DNA from: DASXRA01 sp963737425
Lineage (GTDB): Bacteria > Actinomycetota > Actinomycetes > Mycobacteriales > Jatrophihabitantaceae
DNA length: 64,000 nucleotides
Assembly (NCBI GenBank): GCA_963737425.1
Contig: CAVTSX010000005.1
Coordinates: 372,001-436,000 of the forward strand
Direction of reading: 5' to 3'
Part shown: piece after piece, positions 42,295 through 50,471 of the stretch
Layout of the letters: each line of letters begins with the position of its first letter
Position numbering within the stretch: the first letter of the stretch is position 1
Position numbers and translations under genes: made by a program
Notes under the pieces: model-generated
What the model saw: only the letters and a program-made list of their open reading frames with translations
Told to the model about the DNA's origin: nothing
Databases searched by the model: none

Positions 42295-42888
42295 GTGAGG
42301 CTCATGATCGTCGGGTTCGCGACGGCTGCCCTGCTGGTCGGCTGCGGCGGGCGGCATGAGCCAGTGCAGATCTCAACGCACACGACCACACAGACGCTTA
42401 CCAAGACCGCGCCCCGCTCGACGCCGATAGCCGAGCCGACCGGTGCCCGACCGGACGGGCCGATCACGACGGTCGAGGGCGACTGCCCGTACATCAGCGT
42501 CCCGGATGCTTCGACCAGAGAGGGCAACCGCATCGACAAGCACTACGTGCTGACGGCTCGCGGCAAGGTGGTCGGCTGCCGATTCATGTTCTGGACGGAC
42601 GCCTATGCGGTCCTCGAGATCACCAAACACACCTATGCGAGCGCGGATGCTGCCTACAACGCCATGATTCGTATCGGGCAGCGTGGCGGGAACTCTCACG
42701 GCGTCAAGGGACTGGTTCCTGGGGTCGACGCCATGCTGTACCAAACACGCTTCTACGCAGTCGACGGCGCGACGGACTGGGCCTGCACCTTCGCAAAGGG
42801 CACCACTGTGGTGACGGTCAAGACCGCGCAGAACAACGTCGAGTTCAACGCCCGCGACATCGCCAAGGCGATCGCTGCCAAGTTCTGA
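42295..42888 (+). CDS. Putative lipoprotein (DUF2020-like)
   Basis: 197 residues from GTG 42295. The signal MRLMIVGFATAALLVGC ends in a lipobox (LLVGC). The mature part begins Thr-rich, then EGDCPYISVPDASTREGNRIDKHY, VVGCRFMFWTDAYAVLEITKHTY and DWACTFAKGTTVVTVKTAQNNVEF. Three Cys after the anchor may form a disulphide. The CPY and CxF pattern recalls DUF2020 lipoproteins of mycobacteria; the assignment is tentative. It follows gatD by 32 bp and may be co-transcribed. Confidence 0.7.
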   Translation: MRLMIVGFATAALLVGCGGRHEPVQISTHTTTQTLTKTAPRSTPIAEPTGARPDGPITTVEGDCPYISVPDASTREGNRIDKHYVLTARGKVVGCRFMFWTDAYAVLEITKHTYASADAAYNAMIRIGQRGGNSHGVKGLVPGVDAMLYQTRFYAVDGATDWACTFAKGTTVVTVKTAQNNVEFNARDIAKAIAAKF

Positions 42889-42895
42889 TCGGCCG

Positions 42896-43516
42896 TTACG
42901 CCTCGTCAGTGCCGGGCGGTGGCTTCGGTGTCGCCTTCTTCGCGGGCGCCTTGCGCGGGGGGCGAGACGTCGCACTCGAAGTACGCGGCCGGGCCGGGGC
43001 TTTCTTTGCCGGACGCTTTGCCGGGGTCGCCTTCTCGGCGGGCGGCTGCTCATCGGATGTCGTCGTCTCGGACTTCGGGTCGCGTGTCTCGGCTGCGGGC
43101 GGCTGCGCAACGGGTGGCTGGGTGGCCGTCGCGTCCGGCACAGTTTCGGTTTCGGTCTCAGCCTTGGCCGCGGTCGCCGGGGTGGGTTGCGGCTCCGGCT
43201 CGACCGCTTCCGGCTCGGCCGGCTCCGACTGGGTCTGCGCCGGCGTTGGTGTGGGCATCGGCCGCGGCGCCCAGGACTCCGGAGCGGGCGTGACGTGCAG
43301 CGGCGCGTCGTCCGACGGGCGACGCAGTCTGCGCGCGAGCGCCAAGCCGGCGCCGACGAGCACTACCAGGGCCAGCAATCGCTTGCCGCGCCGGCGCTTT
43401 CGCGGTTTGGGATCGGCGAAGCTCAGGGCGCTGACGCGTTCGGCGACGGCCGCACCTGCGGCCTGAAGTGCTTCGGAAACGTCAGGACGGCTGCGCTTCT
43501 TGCGGATGAAGCCCAC
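42896..43516 (-). CDS. CwsA-like envelope protein
   Basis: 206 residues. A basic N-terminus (SEALQAAGAAVAERVSALSFADPKPRKRRRGKR) is followed by one membrane helix (LLALVVLVGAGLALARRL) and a long Pro/Glu/Ala and Lys/Ala-rich tail ending in KKAPARPRTSSATSRPPRKAPAKKATPK. It occupies the place of cwsA (Rv0008c), between tRNA-Ala and ppiA, on the expected opposite strand. CwsA binds CrgA and Wag31 in mycobacteria. Sequence similarity is weak, so the call is mainly positional. Confidence 0.6.
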   Translation of the reverse strand: MGFIRKKRSRPDVSEALQAAGAAVAERVSALSFADPKPRKRRRGKRLLALVVLVGAGLALARRLRRPSDDAPLHVTPAPESWAPRPMPTPTPAQTQSEPAEPEAVEPEPQPTPATAAKAETETETVPDATATQPPVAQPPAAETRDPKSETTTSDEQPPAEKATPAKRPAKKAPARPRTSSATSRPPRKAPAKKATPKPPPGTDEA

Positions 43517-43737
43517 CGATCAACCACCTTCGGGTCGAGGACACGGATCACGACTGCTGCACCTACTGAACTACCACACCGGTGTGCGGGTATCGCTGCC
43601 TGGACCATGTCAGAAGCCGTCTGCTCGGCTCAGCTTGGACGCGTGGCAGGATTGGGGCAACCAGGTCCCGCAAATTGGTGCGTGCGCTGCGTACGGAGCG
43701 GGGTTTCGCCCCATCGAGCTATCAGGGAGTTTCCGCT

Positions 43738-44271
43738 GTGTCCGAAACCCAGACTGCCACACTGCACACCTCCGCAGGCGACATCCGGGTCAACCTGTTC
43801 GGCAACCAAGCGCCCAAGACCGTGCGCAATTTCGTCGAGTTGGCCCAGGGTGCCCGCGAATGGACTCATCCAGAGACTCACGCCAAGACCACCGATCGCC
43901 TCTACGACGGCACCATCTTCCACCGGGTCATCTCCGGATTCATGATCCAGGGAGGCGACCCGCTCGGTCAGGGCTTCGGTGGACCGGGCTACAAGTTCGC
44001 CGACGAGTTCCACCCCGACCTCGTCTTCGATCGTCCGTACCTGCTCGCCATGGCCAACTCCGGGCCGGACTCGAACGGGTCGCAGTTCTTCATCACGGTG
44101 GGCCCGACGCCACACCTCAACCGCAAGCACACCATCTTCGGTGAGGTCGCCGACCCGCAGAGCCAGGCAGTCGTCGACGCGATTGCCAATTCCCGCACCG
44201 GGCGCAACGATCGACCGGTTGACGACATCACGATCACGTCGGTCACGTTCGACTCGACGCCGGGGAGCTAA
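43738..44271 (+). CDS. ppiA: Cyclophilin-type peptidyl-prolyl isomerase
   Basis: 177 residues from GTG 43738 with AGGGAG upstream. The cyclophilin active-site motifs are present: FHRVISGFMIQGGD, LAMANSGPDSNGSQFFITVGPTPHLN and HTIFGEV. No signal peptide, so it is cytoplasmic, like mycobacterial PpiA. It is divergent from the CwsA-like gene and followed 8 bp later by the rhomboid gene, with which it probably forms an operon. Confidence 0.96.
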   Translation: MSETQTATLHTSAGDIRVNLFGNQAPKTVRNFVELAQGAREWTHPETHAKTTDRLYDGTIFHRVISGFMIQGGDPLGQGFGGPGYKFADEFHPDLVFDRPYLLAMANSGPDSNGSQFFITVGPTPHLNRKHTIFGEVADPQSQAVVDAIANSRTGRNDRPVDDITITSVTFDSTPGS

Positions 44272-44279
44272 GCAGCCGG

Positions 44280-45200
44280 ATGTCCGAAGCGCACAGCCAA
44301 GCCGTGCCCAACGACGAGCACGGTACGAGCGGCGGCGGCGAGGTGCCGCCGCCGGCGATCGCGCGCTGCTACCGCCATCCGTTGCGCGAGACCGGCGTGC
44401 GCTGTGTGCGCTGCAACCGGCCCATCTGCCCGGAATGCATGCGCCCGGCGTCGGTCGGGTTCCAGTGCCCGGACGACGTCAAGCTCGGGCAGGTGACCCA
44501 GCGCGCGCCGCGCACGGTGGTCGGTGCGTCGGTGCGCGCGAACTACCCGTACGTCACCTGGACGCTGGTGGCGCTCAACGTCCTCGCCTACATCGCCACC
44601 GCGGCCGGCTCAGTACATGGCGTCAATCAGAACCACACCAGCCACCTGTTCACCAAGTGGGTTCTGCTTCCGTACAAGGTCGCACACAACGATCAGTTCG
44701 GGCGCCTGATCACGTCGGCGTTCTTGCACTACGGGTTAGCGCACATCTTCTTCAACATGCTGGCGTTGCTGATGATCGGGCCGTATCTCGAGCGCCTGCT
44801 GGGCATGTGGCGTTTCGCGTCGTTGTACCTGATCTCCGCACTCGGGGCGTCTGCCGTCGTCTACGCCTTCGGCTCGCAGTTCCAGAACACCGCCGGCGCG
44901 TCCGGGGCGATCTACGGCCTGTTCGCGGCCGCGCTGCTGCTGGCGCGCGAGTTGCGACTCAATCCGCAATGGCTCATCGGCACGATCGTGCTCAACTTCG
45001 TATTCACCTTCAGCGTCCCCGACATCTCGAAGCTCGGGCACATCGGCGGCTTCATCGTGGGCGGGCTGGCGACGGCGGCGATCGCCGGTGTGCCGTGGAA
45101 CCGGCAGCGGTTGCCAACCCGGATTCAACTGTCAGGCCTCGGCGGGCTGCTGTTGGCGATATTCGTCGCCATCGTGTGGCGGACGGCTGTGCTCTCCTAG
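44280..45200 (+). CDS. Rhomboid family intramembrane protease
   Basis: 306 residues. An N-terminal zinc-binding region (CYRHPLRETGVRCVRCNRPICPECMRPASVGFQCPDD) is typical of actinobacterial rhomboids. Six to seven membrane helices follow with the rhomboid motifs HYGLAHIFFNMLALL, catalytic Ser in TAGASGAIYG (about S208) and His in KLGHIGGFIVGG. It cleaves membrane-protein substrates within the bilayer; the substrate is unknown. Confidence 0.94.
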   Translation: MSEAHSQAVPNDEHGTSGGGEVPPPAIARCYRHPLRETGVRCVRCNRPICPECMRPASVGFQCPDDVKLGQVTQRAPRTVVGASVRANYPYVTWTLVALNVLAYIATAAGSVHGVNQNHTSHLFTKWVLLPYKVAHNDQFGRLITSAFLHYGLAHIFFNMLALLMIGPYLERLLGMWRFASLYLISALGASAVVYAFGSQFQNTAGASGAIYGLFAAALLLARELRLNPQWLIGTIVLNFVFTFSVPDISKLGHIGGFIVGGLATAAIAGVPWNRQRLPTRIQLSGLGGLLLAIFVAIVWRTAVLS

Positions 45201-45208
45201 CGTTGCGT

Positions 45209-45655
45209 CTACCCGCCGGCTGTCGTGCGCGGGTCGAAGGCCTGGAGCAGACCCAGGACGGTGCGCGGGTCCTCGCCGAGGGCTCGCCGGCTGAACACGA
45301 GAAGCAGTGAACCCGCGTCGATCTCGAGGGTGCGGCTCATCAACCCAAGGTGGTTGCGCTCGTCGACGCGGATCGCCTCGATGTCCGACCAAGCGAGTTT
45401 CGCGCGGGTTGTTGGCGAATGCACGCGCAGCCCGTCCGCGGAGGCGACGAGCCTCGGCCAGAACAGCAGGTCGGTGGCCACGTACGCGCAGAGCACCACG
45501 GCCGCAAGACCGGCGAGCAGCCGGCCCGCTGGGTCGTGCGACACGATCACGGCGGCGATCGCCACAGCCGCGAGCGCCGCGGCGAGGGCGGCGAGGCGGC
45601 GGTCCGGACCGAACCGGCAGACCGGCGCCCGCGCGAGTTCAGAGGGGTCGGCCAT
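45209..45655 (-). CDS. PH-domain membrane protein (Rv0010c position)
   Basis: 148 residues. Two hydrophobic helices (LAALAAALAAVAIAAVIVS and LLAGLAAVVLCAYVATDLLF) precede a PH-like domain with the pattern RLVASADGLRVHSPTTRAKLAWSDIEAIRVDERNHLGLMSRTLEID. It lies between ppiA/rhomboid and crgA on the reverse strand, as in mycobacteria. Function unknown. Confidence 0.85.
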   Translation of the reverse strand: MADPSELARAPVCRFGPDRRLAALAAALAAVAIAAVIVSHDPAGRLLAGLAAVVLCAYVATDLLFWPRLVASADGLRVHSPTTRAKLAWSDIEAIRVDERNHLGLMSRTLEIDAGSLLLVFSRRALGEDPRTVLGLLQAFDPRTTAGG

Positions 45656-45678
45656 GACGCCAGAGCCTACGACCGACG

Positions 45679-45687
45679 TTATCCACA
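45679..45687 (+). promoter_or_regulatory. DnaA box TTATCCACA
   Basis: A perfect consensus DnaA-binding nonamer in the 104-bp gap between the PH-domain gene and crgA. It is followed by a TTTTCCCCA-like sequence, a possible degenerate box. The context is origin-proximal. Confidence 0.6.
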
Positions 45688-45759
45688 GAGTTTTCCCCAG
45701 GTGGGGACAGAACTACAGCTGTGTAATCACGCTGAGGCATACATGTGGATGGGCGCGAT

Positions 45760-46035
45760 CTAGCGCCAGCGGACGGCCATGACGAGGCCGACCATCATGA
45801 TTCCGAACGCCACCGCGAAGTTCCACGCGCCGATGTCCTGGATGACCGGAACCTTGTCTCCTGCGATGTAGTACACCGCGATCCACGCCAACCCGATGAC
45901 AAGCACCACGACCATCACGATCGGGTACCAGGCGGGGCTCGGCGCTAGCGCCTTGGTGCTCGGCGAGAGCGAAGATGCAGACGCCGACGCCTTCGGCGTG
46001 TACTCGCTCTTCTTGCGGACCTTCGACTTGGGCAC
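45760..46035 (-). CDS. crgA: Cell division protein CrgA
   Basis: 91 residues. The N-terminus MPKSKVRKKSEYTP and the two membrane helices (WYPIVMVVVLVIGLAWIAVYYI and WNFAVAFGIMMVGLVMAV) are the CrgA signature. CrgA interacts with FtsZ, PBPs and CwsA at the septum. It has its usual neighbours on both sides. Confidence 0.96.
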   Translation of the reverse strand: MPKSKVRKKSEYTPKASASASSLSPSTKALAPSPAWYPIVMVVVLVIGLAWIAVYYIAGDKVPVIQDIGAWNFAVAFGIMMVGLVMAVRWR

Positions 46036-46150
46036 TGCTTCTCCTCGGGTACGCCGTGCGATCGCGCCGGCGTGGTGCGGTTAGCGTAGTCGGCGAACGA
46101 GTGTTGATGCACGACTCGGGTGTCGGCGACGGTACGGGAAGGCTGATCGG

Positions 46151-46921
46151 GTGCGAGCGTCGGCCATGCGGGCCAAGCTGAGAATCGCCTCGGCAATGCC
46201 CGCGCGGTCGGTGTGGCGGTGGCTGGTCCCGGTCGTCTGCGTCCTGGCCGGCCTGCTATTCGCGACGAGTGCGCACGTCTCGCGCGGTACCGAGTTGCGT
46301 TCGCCGCAGAATGCCAACCTTGCCGGGCTGGTACGCGCGGCCGAGGCCAAGGTTGGCGGCGAATCCGATCAACTGGCCGCCCTGCAACACGATGTCTCGG
46401 ATGCCACCAACCGGGCCGGTCTCGGTAACACCGCGGTCGCGGCTGCGCAGGCGCAGGGCGCACCGCTGCGCCTGCCGGCCGGGCTGACCGCGGTGCACGG
46501 CCCGGGCATTCTTGTCGTTCTCGACGACGCGCACAGCGTGCCGGCCGATCCGTCCGTCGATCCCAATCAGCTCGTCGTCCACCAGTCCGATCTGCAGTCG
46601 GTAGTGAACGCGTTGTGGGCCGGTGGCGCCGAGGCGATGTCGGTCGCCGGTCAGCGCATCATTGCGACCAGTGCCGTACGGTGCGTCGGAAATACCCTTT
46701 TGCTGAATGGCCGGGTATTCTCTCCGCCGTTTCGAGTCCAAGCGATCGGGCCGTCACGGCCGATGGAGGATTCGCTCGATCGGGCTCCGGGGGTCACACT
46801 GTTCAAACAAGCAGCCGGCTATTACGGCCTCGGCTACACGGTCGAGGCACAGGACTCGGTGCAGCTTCCGGCCTATGACGGGCCGATCGGGCAAACGTAC
46901 GCGAAAGCTGGTTCCAGATGA
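46151..46921 (+). CDS. DUF881 protein (Rv0012 position)
   Basis: 256 residues from GTG 46151; internal ATG codons at 46166 and 46196 are alternatives. One N-terminal membrane helix (WLVPVVCVLAGLLFATSAHVSRGTELR), then a helical stalk (NLAGLVRAAEAKVGGESDQLAALQHDV) and the DUF881 core: GPGILVVLDD, NQLVVHQSDLQSVVNALWAGGAEAMSVAGQRI, SAVRCVGNTLLLNGRVFSPPF. An extracytoplasmic protein near division genes; the role is unknown. Confidence 0.9.
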   Translation: MRASAMRAKLRIASAMPARSVWRWLVPVVCVLAGLLFATSAHVSRGTELRSPQNANLAGLVRAAEAKVGGESDQLAALQHDVSDATNRAGLGNTAVAAAQAQGAPLRLPAGLTAVHGPGILVVLDDAHSVPADPSVDPNQLVVHQSDLQSVVNALWAGGAEAMSVAGQRIIATSAVRCVGNTLLLNGRVFSPPFRVQAIGPSRPMEDSLDRAPGVTLFKQAAGYYGLGYTVEAQDSVQLPAYDGPIGQTYAKAGSR

Positions 46922-47019
46922 CCGAGGACGATGGTTGGACGAGCATCGCCCTGTGGTCCTTGGCAAGATCAGCGCAGAATGATCATGACGTCAGAAGAAT
47001 TTGAGCAGCGAGGCCGACA

Positions 47020-47853
47020 GTGAGCGTTGACGACCAGGATCCGATCGGCCCACGCCACGGCGCAGCGACGCGCCGCCGTTCCAGACCGCAGGAATCTCGC
47101 GGCGATTGGCTGCGATTCGGGTTGCGGGGCACCGGGCAGACGCTGATCACCGCCGGAATAGTGGTCCTGCTCTTCGTCGTCTACGAGCTGTGGGTGACGA
47201 ACATCTTCGCGCACGAGAAGCAGTCGAAGGTTCACAGCGCCTTGGAGAAGGAGTGGGCCGCAGGTGACGACCCGCTCGTGGGTGGGCGGCTCAAGCTGCC
47301 CGGCGGCAAGCAGTCGACCATTCCGGTAGGCACGGGTATCGCGAATATCTACATGCCACGCCTCGGGCCCGACTACCACTTCACGGTCGTCGAGGGGACC
47401 GACGATGGCTCGCTGGAGAAGGGGCCGGGCCACTACGTCCACACGGCTCTGCCCGGCGAGGTCGGCAACTTCGCCGTGGCCGGTCACCGCGTGGGCAAGG
47501 GTGAGCCGTTCCTGAATCTCGACCACCTGCGCCCCGGCGACGCCGTCGTAATCGAGACAAAGTCGACCTGGTACATCTATCGAGTCAAGGGCAACGCCCA
47601 AACCGGCAACCTGAACGACGCCGGCAGCGACGGCGTCCCGGGCCGCGAGATCGTCAGCCCGAGCGACACCCAGGTCATCGCACCGGTGCCAGATCACGTC
47701 GGGCAGAAGCCGACCGAGAAGCTGATGACGATGACCACCTGCCACCCGAAGTTCACGGCCAACCAGCGCATGATCGTGCACGCCGTGCTGGCGCGGGTCG
47801 TACCGCACGTGGCAAATGAGCTGCCGAAGGAACTCGCCGGGGGGACGCTGTAG
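47020..47853 (+). CDS. srtE: Class E sortase
   Basis: 277 residues from GTG 47020. One N-terminal membrane helix (TGQTLITAGIVVLLFVVYELWVTNIFA) and the sortase domain: AGHRVGKGEPFLNLDHL (H156), MTMTTCHPKFTANQRMIV (C241, R250). Class E enzymes of actinobacteria attach LAxTG-type proteins to peptidoglycan. A small membrane protein follows by 2 bp, then the amidotransferase gene. Confidence 0.93.
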   Translation: MSVDDQDPIGPRHGAATRRRSRPQESRGDWLRFGLRGTGQTLITAGIVVLLFVVYELWVTNIFAHEKQSKVHSALEKEWAAGDDPLVGGRLKLPGGKQSTIPVGTGIANIYMPRLGPDYHFTVVEGTDDGSLEKGPGHYVHTALPGEVGNFAVAGHRVGKGEPFLNLDHLRPGDAVVIETKSTWYIYRVKGNAQTGNLNDAGSDGVPGREIVSPSDTQVIAPVPDHVGQKPTEKLMTMTTCHPKFTANQRMIVHAVLARVVPHVANELPKELAGGTL

Positions 47854-47855
47854 TC

Positions 47856-48017
47856 ATGTACGTGTGGATCTGGAAGCACCTACCCGGCGGCGTCAGCTGG
47901 AAGATCCTGCAGACGCTGATACTGCTCGCCGCCGCATGCGCGCTGCTGCTCTTCCTCGTGTTCCCCTGGGTCGAGCCGAAGCTGCCCATCAGTCACGTCA
48001 CCGTCAACGGGCAATGA
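47856..48017 (+). CDS. Small membrane protein downstream of sortase
   Basis: 53 residues starting 2 bp after the sortase stop (TAGTCATG). The sequence opens MYVWIWKHLPGG, has one helix (LQTLILLAAACALLLFLVFPWV) and ends EPKLPISHVTVNGQ. The WxWxHLPG start and FPWVEP motif recur in small proteins at this locus in other actinobacteria, as I recall. Function unknown; sortase accessory role possible. Confidence 0.75.
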   Translation: MYVWIWKHLPGGVSWKILQTLILLAAACALLLFLVFPWVEPKLPISHVTVNGQ

Positions 48018-48023
48018 CAGCTC

Positions 48024-48677
48024 ATGAAGATCCTGGTCATCGACAACTACGACAGCTTCGTCTACAACCTCGTGCAGTATCTGGCCCAGCTCGGCGCCAA
48101 GGTCGAGGTACGCCGCAACGACGCGGTGCATCCGGACGAGCTTGATTCACTCGACGTCGCGGGCGTACTCATCTCGCCGGGCCCGGGCACGCCGCAGGAT
48201 GCCGGAAACAGCATGGCGATGGTGCAGGCGTGCATCGAGCGGCGCCTGCCGCTGTTCGGGGTCTGCCTCGGACATCAGGCGATCGGTGCGGTGTACGGGG
48301 CGCCGATCGTTCGGGCACCGGAGCTGCTGCACGGAAAGACCAGCGAGGTCCAGCACGACGGATCCGGCGTGCTGGCGGGGATGCCGCAGCCGTTCACCGC
48401 AACCCGCTACCACTCACTGGTCGTCGAGGAGCCTGCGCTCCCGGCCGAGCTGGTTGTGAACGGGCGGACGGCATCGGGCGTAGTCATGGCGATGCGGCAC
48501 AGCGAGCTGCCCATCGACGGCGTGCAGTTCCACCCCGAGTCGGTGCTGACCCAGGCCGGACACCTCATCGTGGCGAACTGGCTGGCCCGGTGCGGACTGC
48601 CGGTCGATCGCCCCCGGGTGACCGAGCTGAGCGCTGGGGTCGAGACGCTGCGAGCTAACGCGTTCGCCGGCGTCTGA
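48024..48677 (+). CDS. pabA: Aminodeoxychorismate/anthranilate synthase glutaminase (TrpG/PabA)
   Basis: 217 residues. A class I glutamine amidotransferase with VIDNYDSFVYNLVQYLAQLGA, SPGPGTPQDAG, nucleophile C81 in FGVCLGHQAIG and H170/E172 in QFHPES. It supplies ammonia to a PabB or TrpE partner not in this window. It corresponds to Rv0013 (trpG) near gyrA. PabA versus TrpG cannot be settled; the lone location away from trp genes favours PabA or a shared subunit. Confidence 0.93.
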   Translation: MKILVIDNYDSFVYNLVQYLAQLGAKVEVRRNDAVHPDELDSLDVAGVLISPGPGTPQDAGNSMAMVQACIERRLPLFGVCLGHQAIGAVYGAPIVRAPELLHGKTSEVQHDGSGVLAGMPQPFTATRYHSLVVEEPALPAELVVNGRTASGVVMAMRHSELPIDGVQFHPESVLTQAGHLIVANWLARCGLPVDRPRVTELSAGVETLRANAFAGV

Positions 48678-48680
48678 GCG

Positions 48681-48809
48681 TCAGGCGTGGGTGTTTCGCT
48701 TCGTTGCCTTGGCGTCGTCGCGGGCAAGTGAGCGGGCGAGTACGTCGATGATGACGAGCGCGAGCAGGCCCGCGATGAGCATTGCGATGACGAAGTTGGC
48801 GATGACCAC
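48681..48809 (-). CDS. Possible small membrane peptide
   Basis: A 42-residue frame from GTG 48809: one helix (VIANFVIAMLIAGLLALVIIDVLA) followed by a basic tail RSLARDDAKATKRNTHA. It lies 3 bp from the converging pabA stop. The composition is protein-like, but there is no SD and the frame continues upstream. Tentative. Confidence 0.4.
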   Translation of the reverse strand: MVIANFVIAMLIAGLLALVIIDVLARSLARDDAKATKRNTHA

Positions 48810-48899
48810 GGGTCCATCAGACGCCTGCGCAGCGCGTCCAGGTGGCACCCGAGCGCGCTCCTCACGAATATCCTCACGGACCACTCACGGGCCGGGGTT

Positions 48900-50456
48900 T
48901 CAGTCGATCAGGTCGTACGCCGGCAGGGTGAGGAACGCCGCGAAGTCATCGGCCAGAGCGACCTGCTCGAATACGGTCCGCGCATCGCCGCTGAATCCGA
49001 ACTCGTCCAGGATGGCGCGAACCCGATCAGGCGTGACGACCTCGCCGGTGTCGGCGAGCCGCACGCCGCCGTGCACCCACTGCCAGATCTGCGAACGGGA
49101 GATCTCGGCGGTCGCGGCATCCTCCATGAGGTTGTCGAGGGCGGCGGCGCCGTTGCCGCCGAGCCATGCGTCGAGGTAGCGCACGCCGACGCTGATGTTC
49201 GCGCGCAGGCCGGCGTCGGTGACAGCTCCGCCGACTCCGTGCAGGTCGATCAGCGCTGCCGGGTCGGGTACGACGTCGTCGCGCAGGCGACCGAGCTGAT
49301 TCGGGCGCTCGCCGAGCACGCCGTCGAACACTTCGGCGCACAGCGGTACGAGATCGGGGTGGGCCACCCACGAGCCGTCGAAGCCGTCGCCGGCCTCGCG
49401 CTGCTTGTCGTCGCGGACCTTGGCGAACGCACGCTCGTTGACCTCGGCGTCACGCCGGGACGGGATGAACGCGGCCATGCCGCCCATCGCGAATGCTCCC
49501 CGCCGGTGGCAGGTGCGCACGAGCAGTTCCGTGTACGCGCGCATGAACGGAGCGGTCATCGTGACGTCGGCGCGGTCCGGCAGGACGAAATCCGCACCTG
49601 CGTCGCGGAAGTACTTGATGATGCTGAACAGGTAGTCCCAGCGTCCGGCGTTCAGCCCGGACACGTGCTCGCGCAGTTCGAAGAGGATCTCGTCCATTTC
49701 GAATGCGGCGGGGATCGTCTCGATCAGAACGGTGGCCCGCACCGTACCTTGCGGTATGGAAAGGGCATCCTGGGCAGTGACGAAGACGTCGTTCCACAGC
49801 CGCGCCTCGAGGTGGCTCTCCATCTTCGGCAGGTAGTAGTACGGGCCGGAGCCGCGATCGATCAGCGCCTGCGCGTTGTGGAAGAAGTGCAGCCCGAAGT
49901 CGACGAGGGCGCCCACGGCGGGTCGGTCGTCGATCGTCAGATGACGCTCGGGCAGGTGCCAACCGCGCGGGCGCACCACGATCGTGGCCAGCGGCGCGTC
50001 CTGCCGAAGCTCGTACACCCGGCCGTCCGGATTGGTGAACGACGCCGAGCCACGCACGGCATCGACCAGGTTCACCTGACCCTCGATGACGTTGCGCCAG
50101 TGCGGGGTGTTCGCGTCTTCCAGATCGGCGAGCCACACCTTGGCGCCGGAGTTCAGCGCGTTGATCATCATCTTGCGCTCGGTCGGGCCGGTGATCTCGA
50201 CGCGCCTGTCGCGCAGGTCTGGCGGCGCCGCAGCGACACGCCACTCGCCGTCGCGGACGTGCGCGGTGTCGGGCAGGAAGTCGAGGCGGTGCGTGCGGGC
50301 GACGTCGTCGCGGCGGACGTCGCGGCGGGCCAGCAGTTCGTCGCGTGTCGCCGCGAATTTGCGGTGCAACAGCGCCACGAACTCGAGCGCGTCGTCGGTA
50401 AGGATCTCCGATGACCGCTCGACCTGTGGTCCGGAAACGGTCACTCCGTCTGGCAT
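48900..50456 (-). CDS. aceB: Malate synthase A
   Basis: 518 residues from ATG 50456, with GAGG five bases upstream; GTG 50462 is alternative. The family core is clear: GPTERKMMINALNSGAKVWLADLEDANTPHW, LIETIPAAFEMDEILFELREHVSGLNAGRWDYLFSIIKYF, RRGAFAMGGMAAFIPSRRDAEVN and GFDGSWVAHPDLVPLC. It condenses glyoxylate with acetyl-CoA to malate. It lies 15 bp after the allantoicase gene, so it appears to be the last gene of the allantoin operon and would consume the glyoxylate released from ureidoglycolate. Confidence 0.95.
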   Translation of the reverse strand: MPDGVTVSGPQVERSSEILTDDALEFVALLHRKFAATRDELLARRDVRRDDVARTHRLDFLPDTAHVRDGEWRVAAAPPDLRDRRVEITGPTERKMMINALNSGAKVWLADLEDANTPHWRNVIEGQVNLVDAVRGSASFTNPDGRVYELRQDAPLATIVVRPRGWHLPERHLTIDDRPAVGALVDFGLHFFHNAQALIDRGSGPYYYLPKMESHLEARLWNDVFVTAQDALSIPQGTVRATVLIETIPAAFEMDEILFELREHVSGLNAGRWDYLFSIIKYFRDAGADFVLPDRADVTMTAPFMRAYTELLVRTCHRRGAFAMGGMAAFIPSRRDAEVNERAFAKVRDDKQREAGDGFDGSWVAHPDLVPLCAEVFDGVLGERPNQLGRLRDDVVPDPAALIDLHGVGGAVTDAGLRANISVGVRYLDAWLGGNGAAALDNLMEDAATAEISRSQIWQWVHGGVRLADTGEVVTPDRVRAILDEFGFSGDARTVFEQVALADDFAAFLTLPAYDLID

Positions 50457-50471
50457 GCGCACCTCATCTGT

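Noticed and set aside
49071..50414. Long forward frame opposite malate synthase
   Set aside because: Shadow of the high-GC reverse-strand gene; the malate synthase motifs settle the strand.
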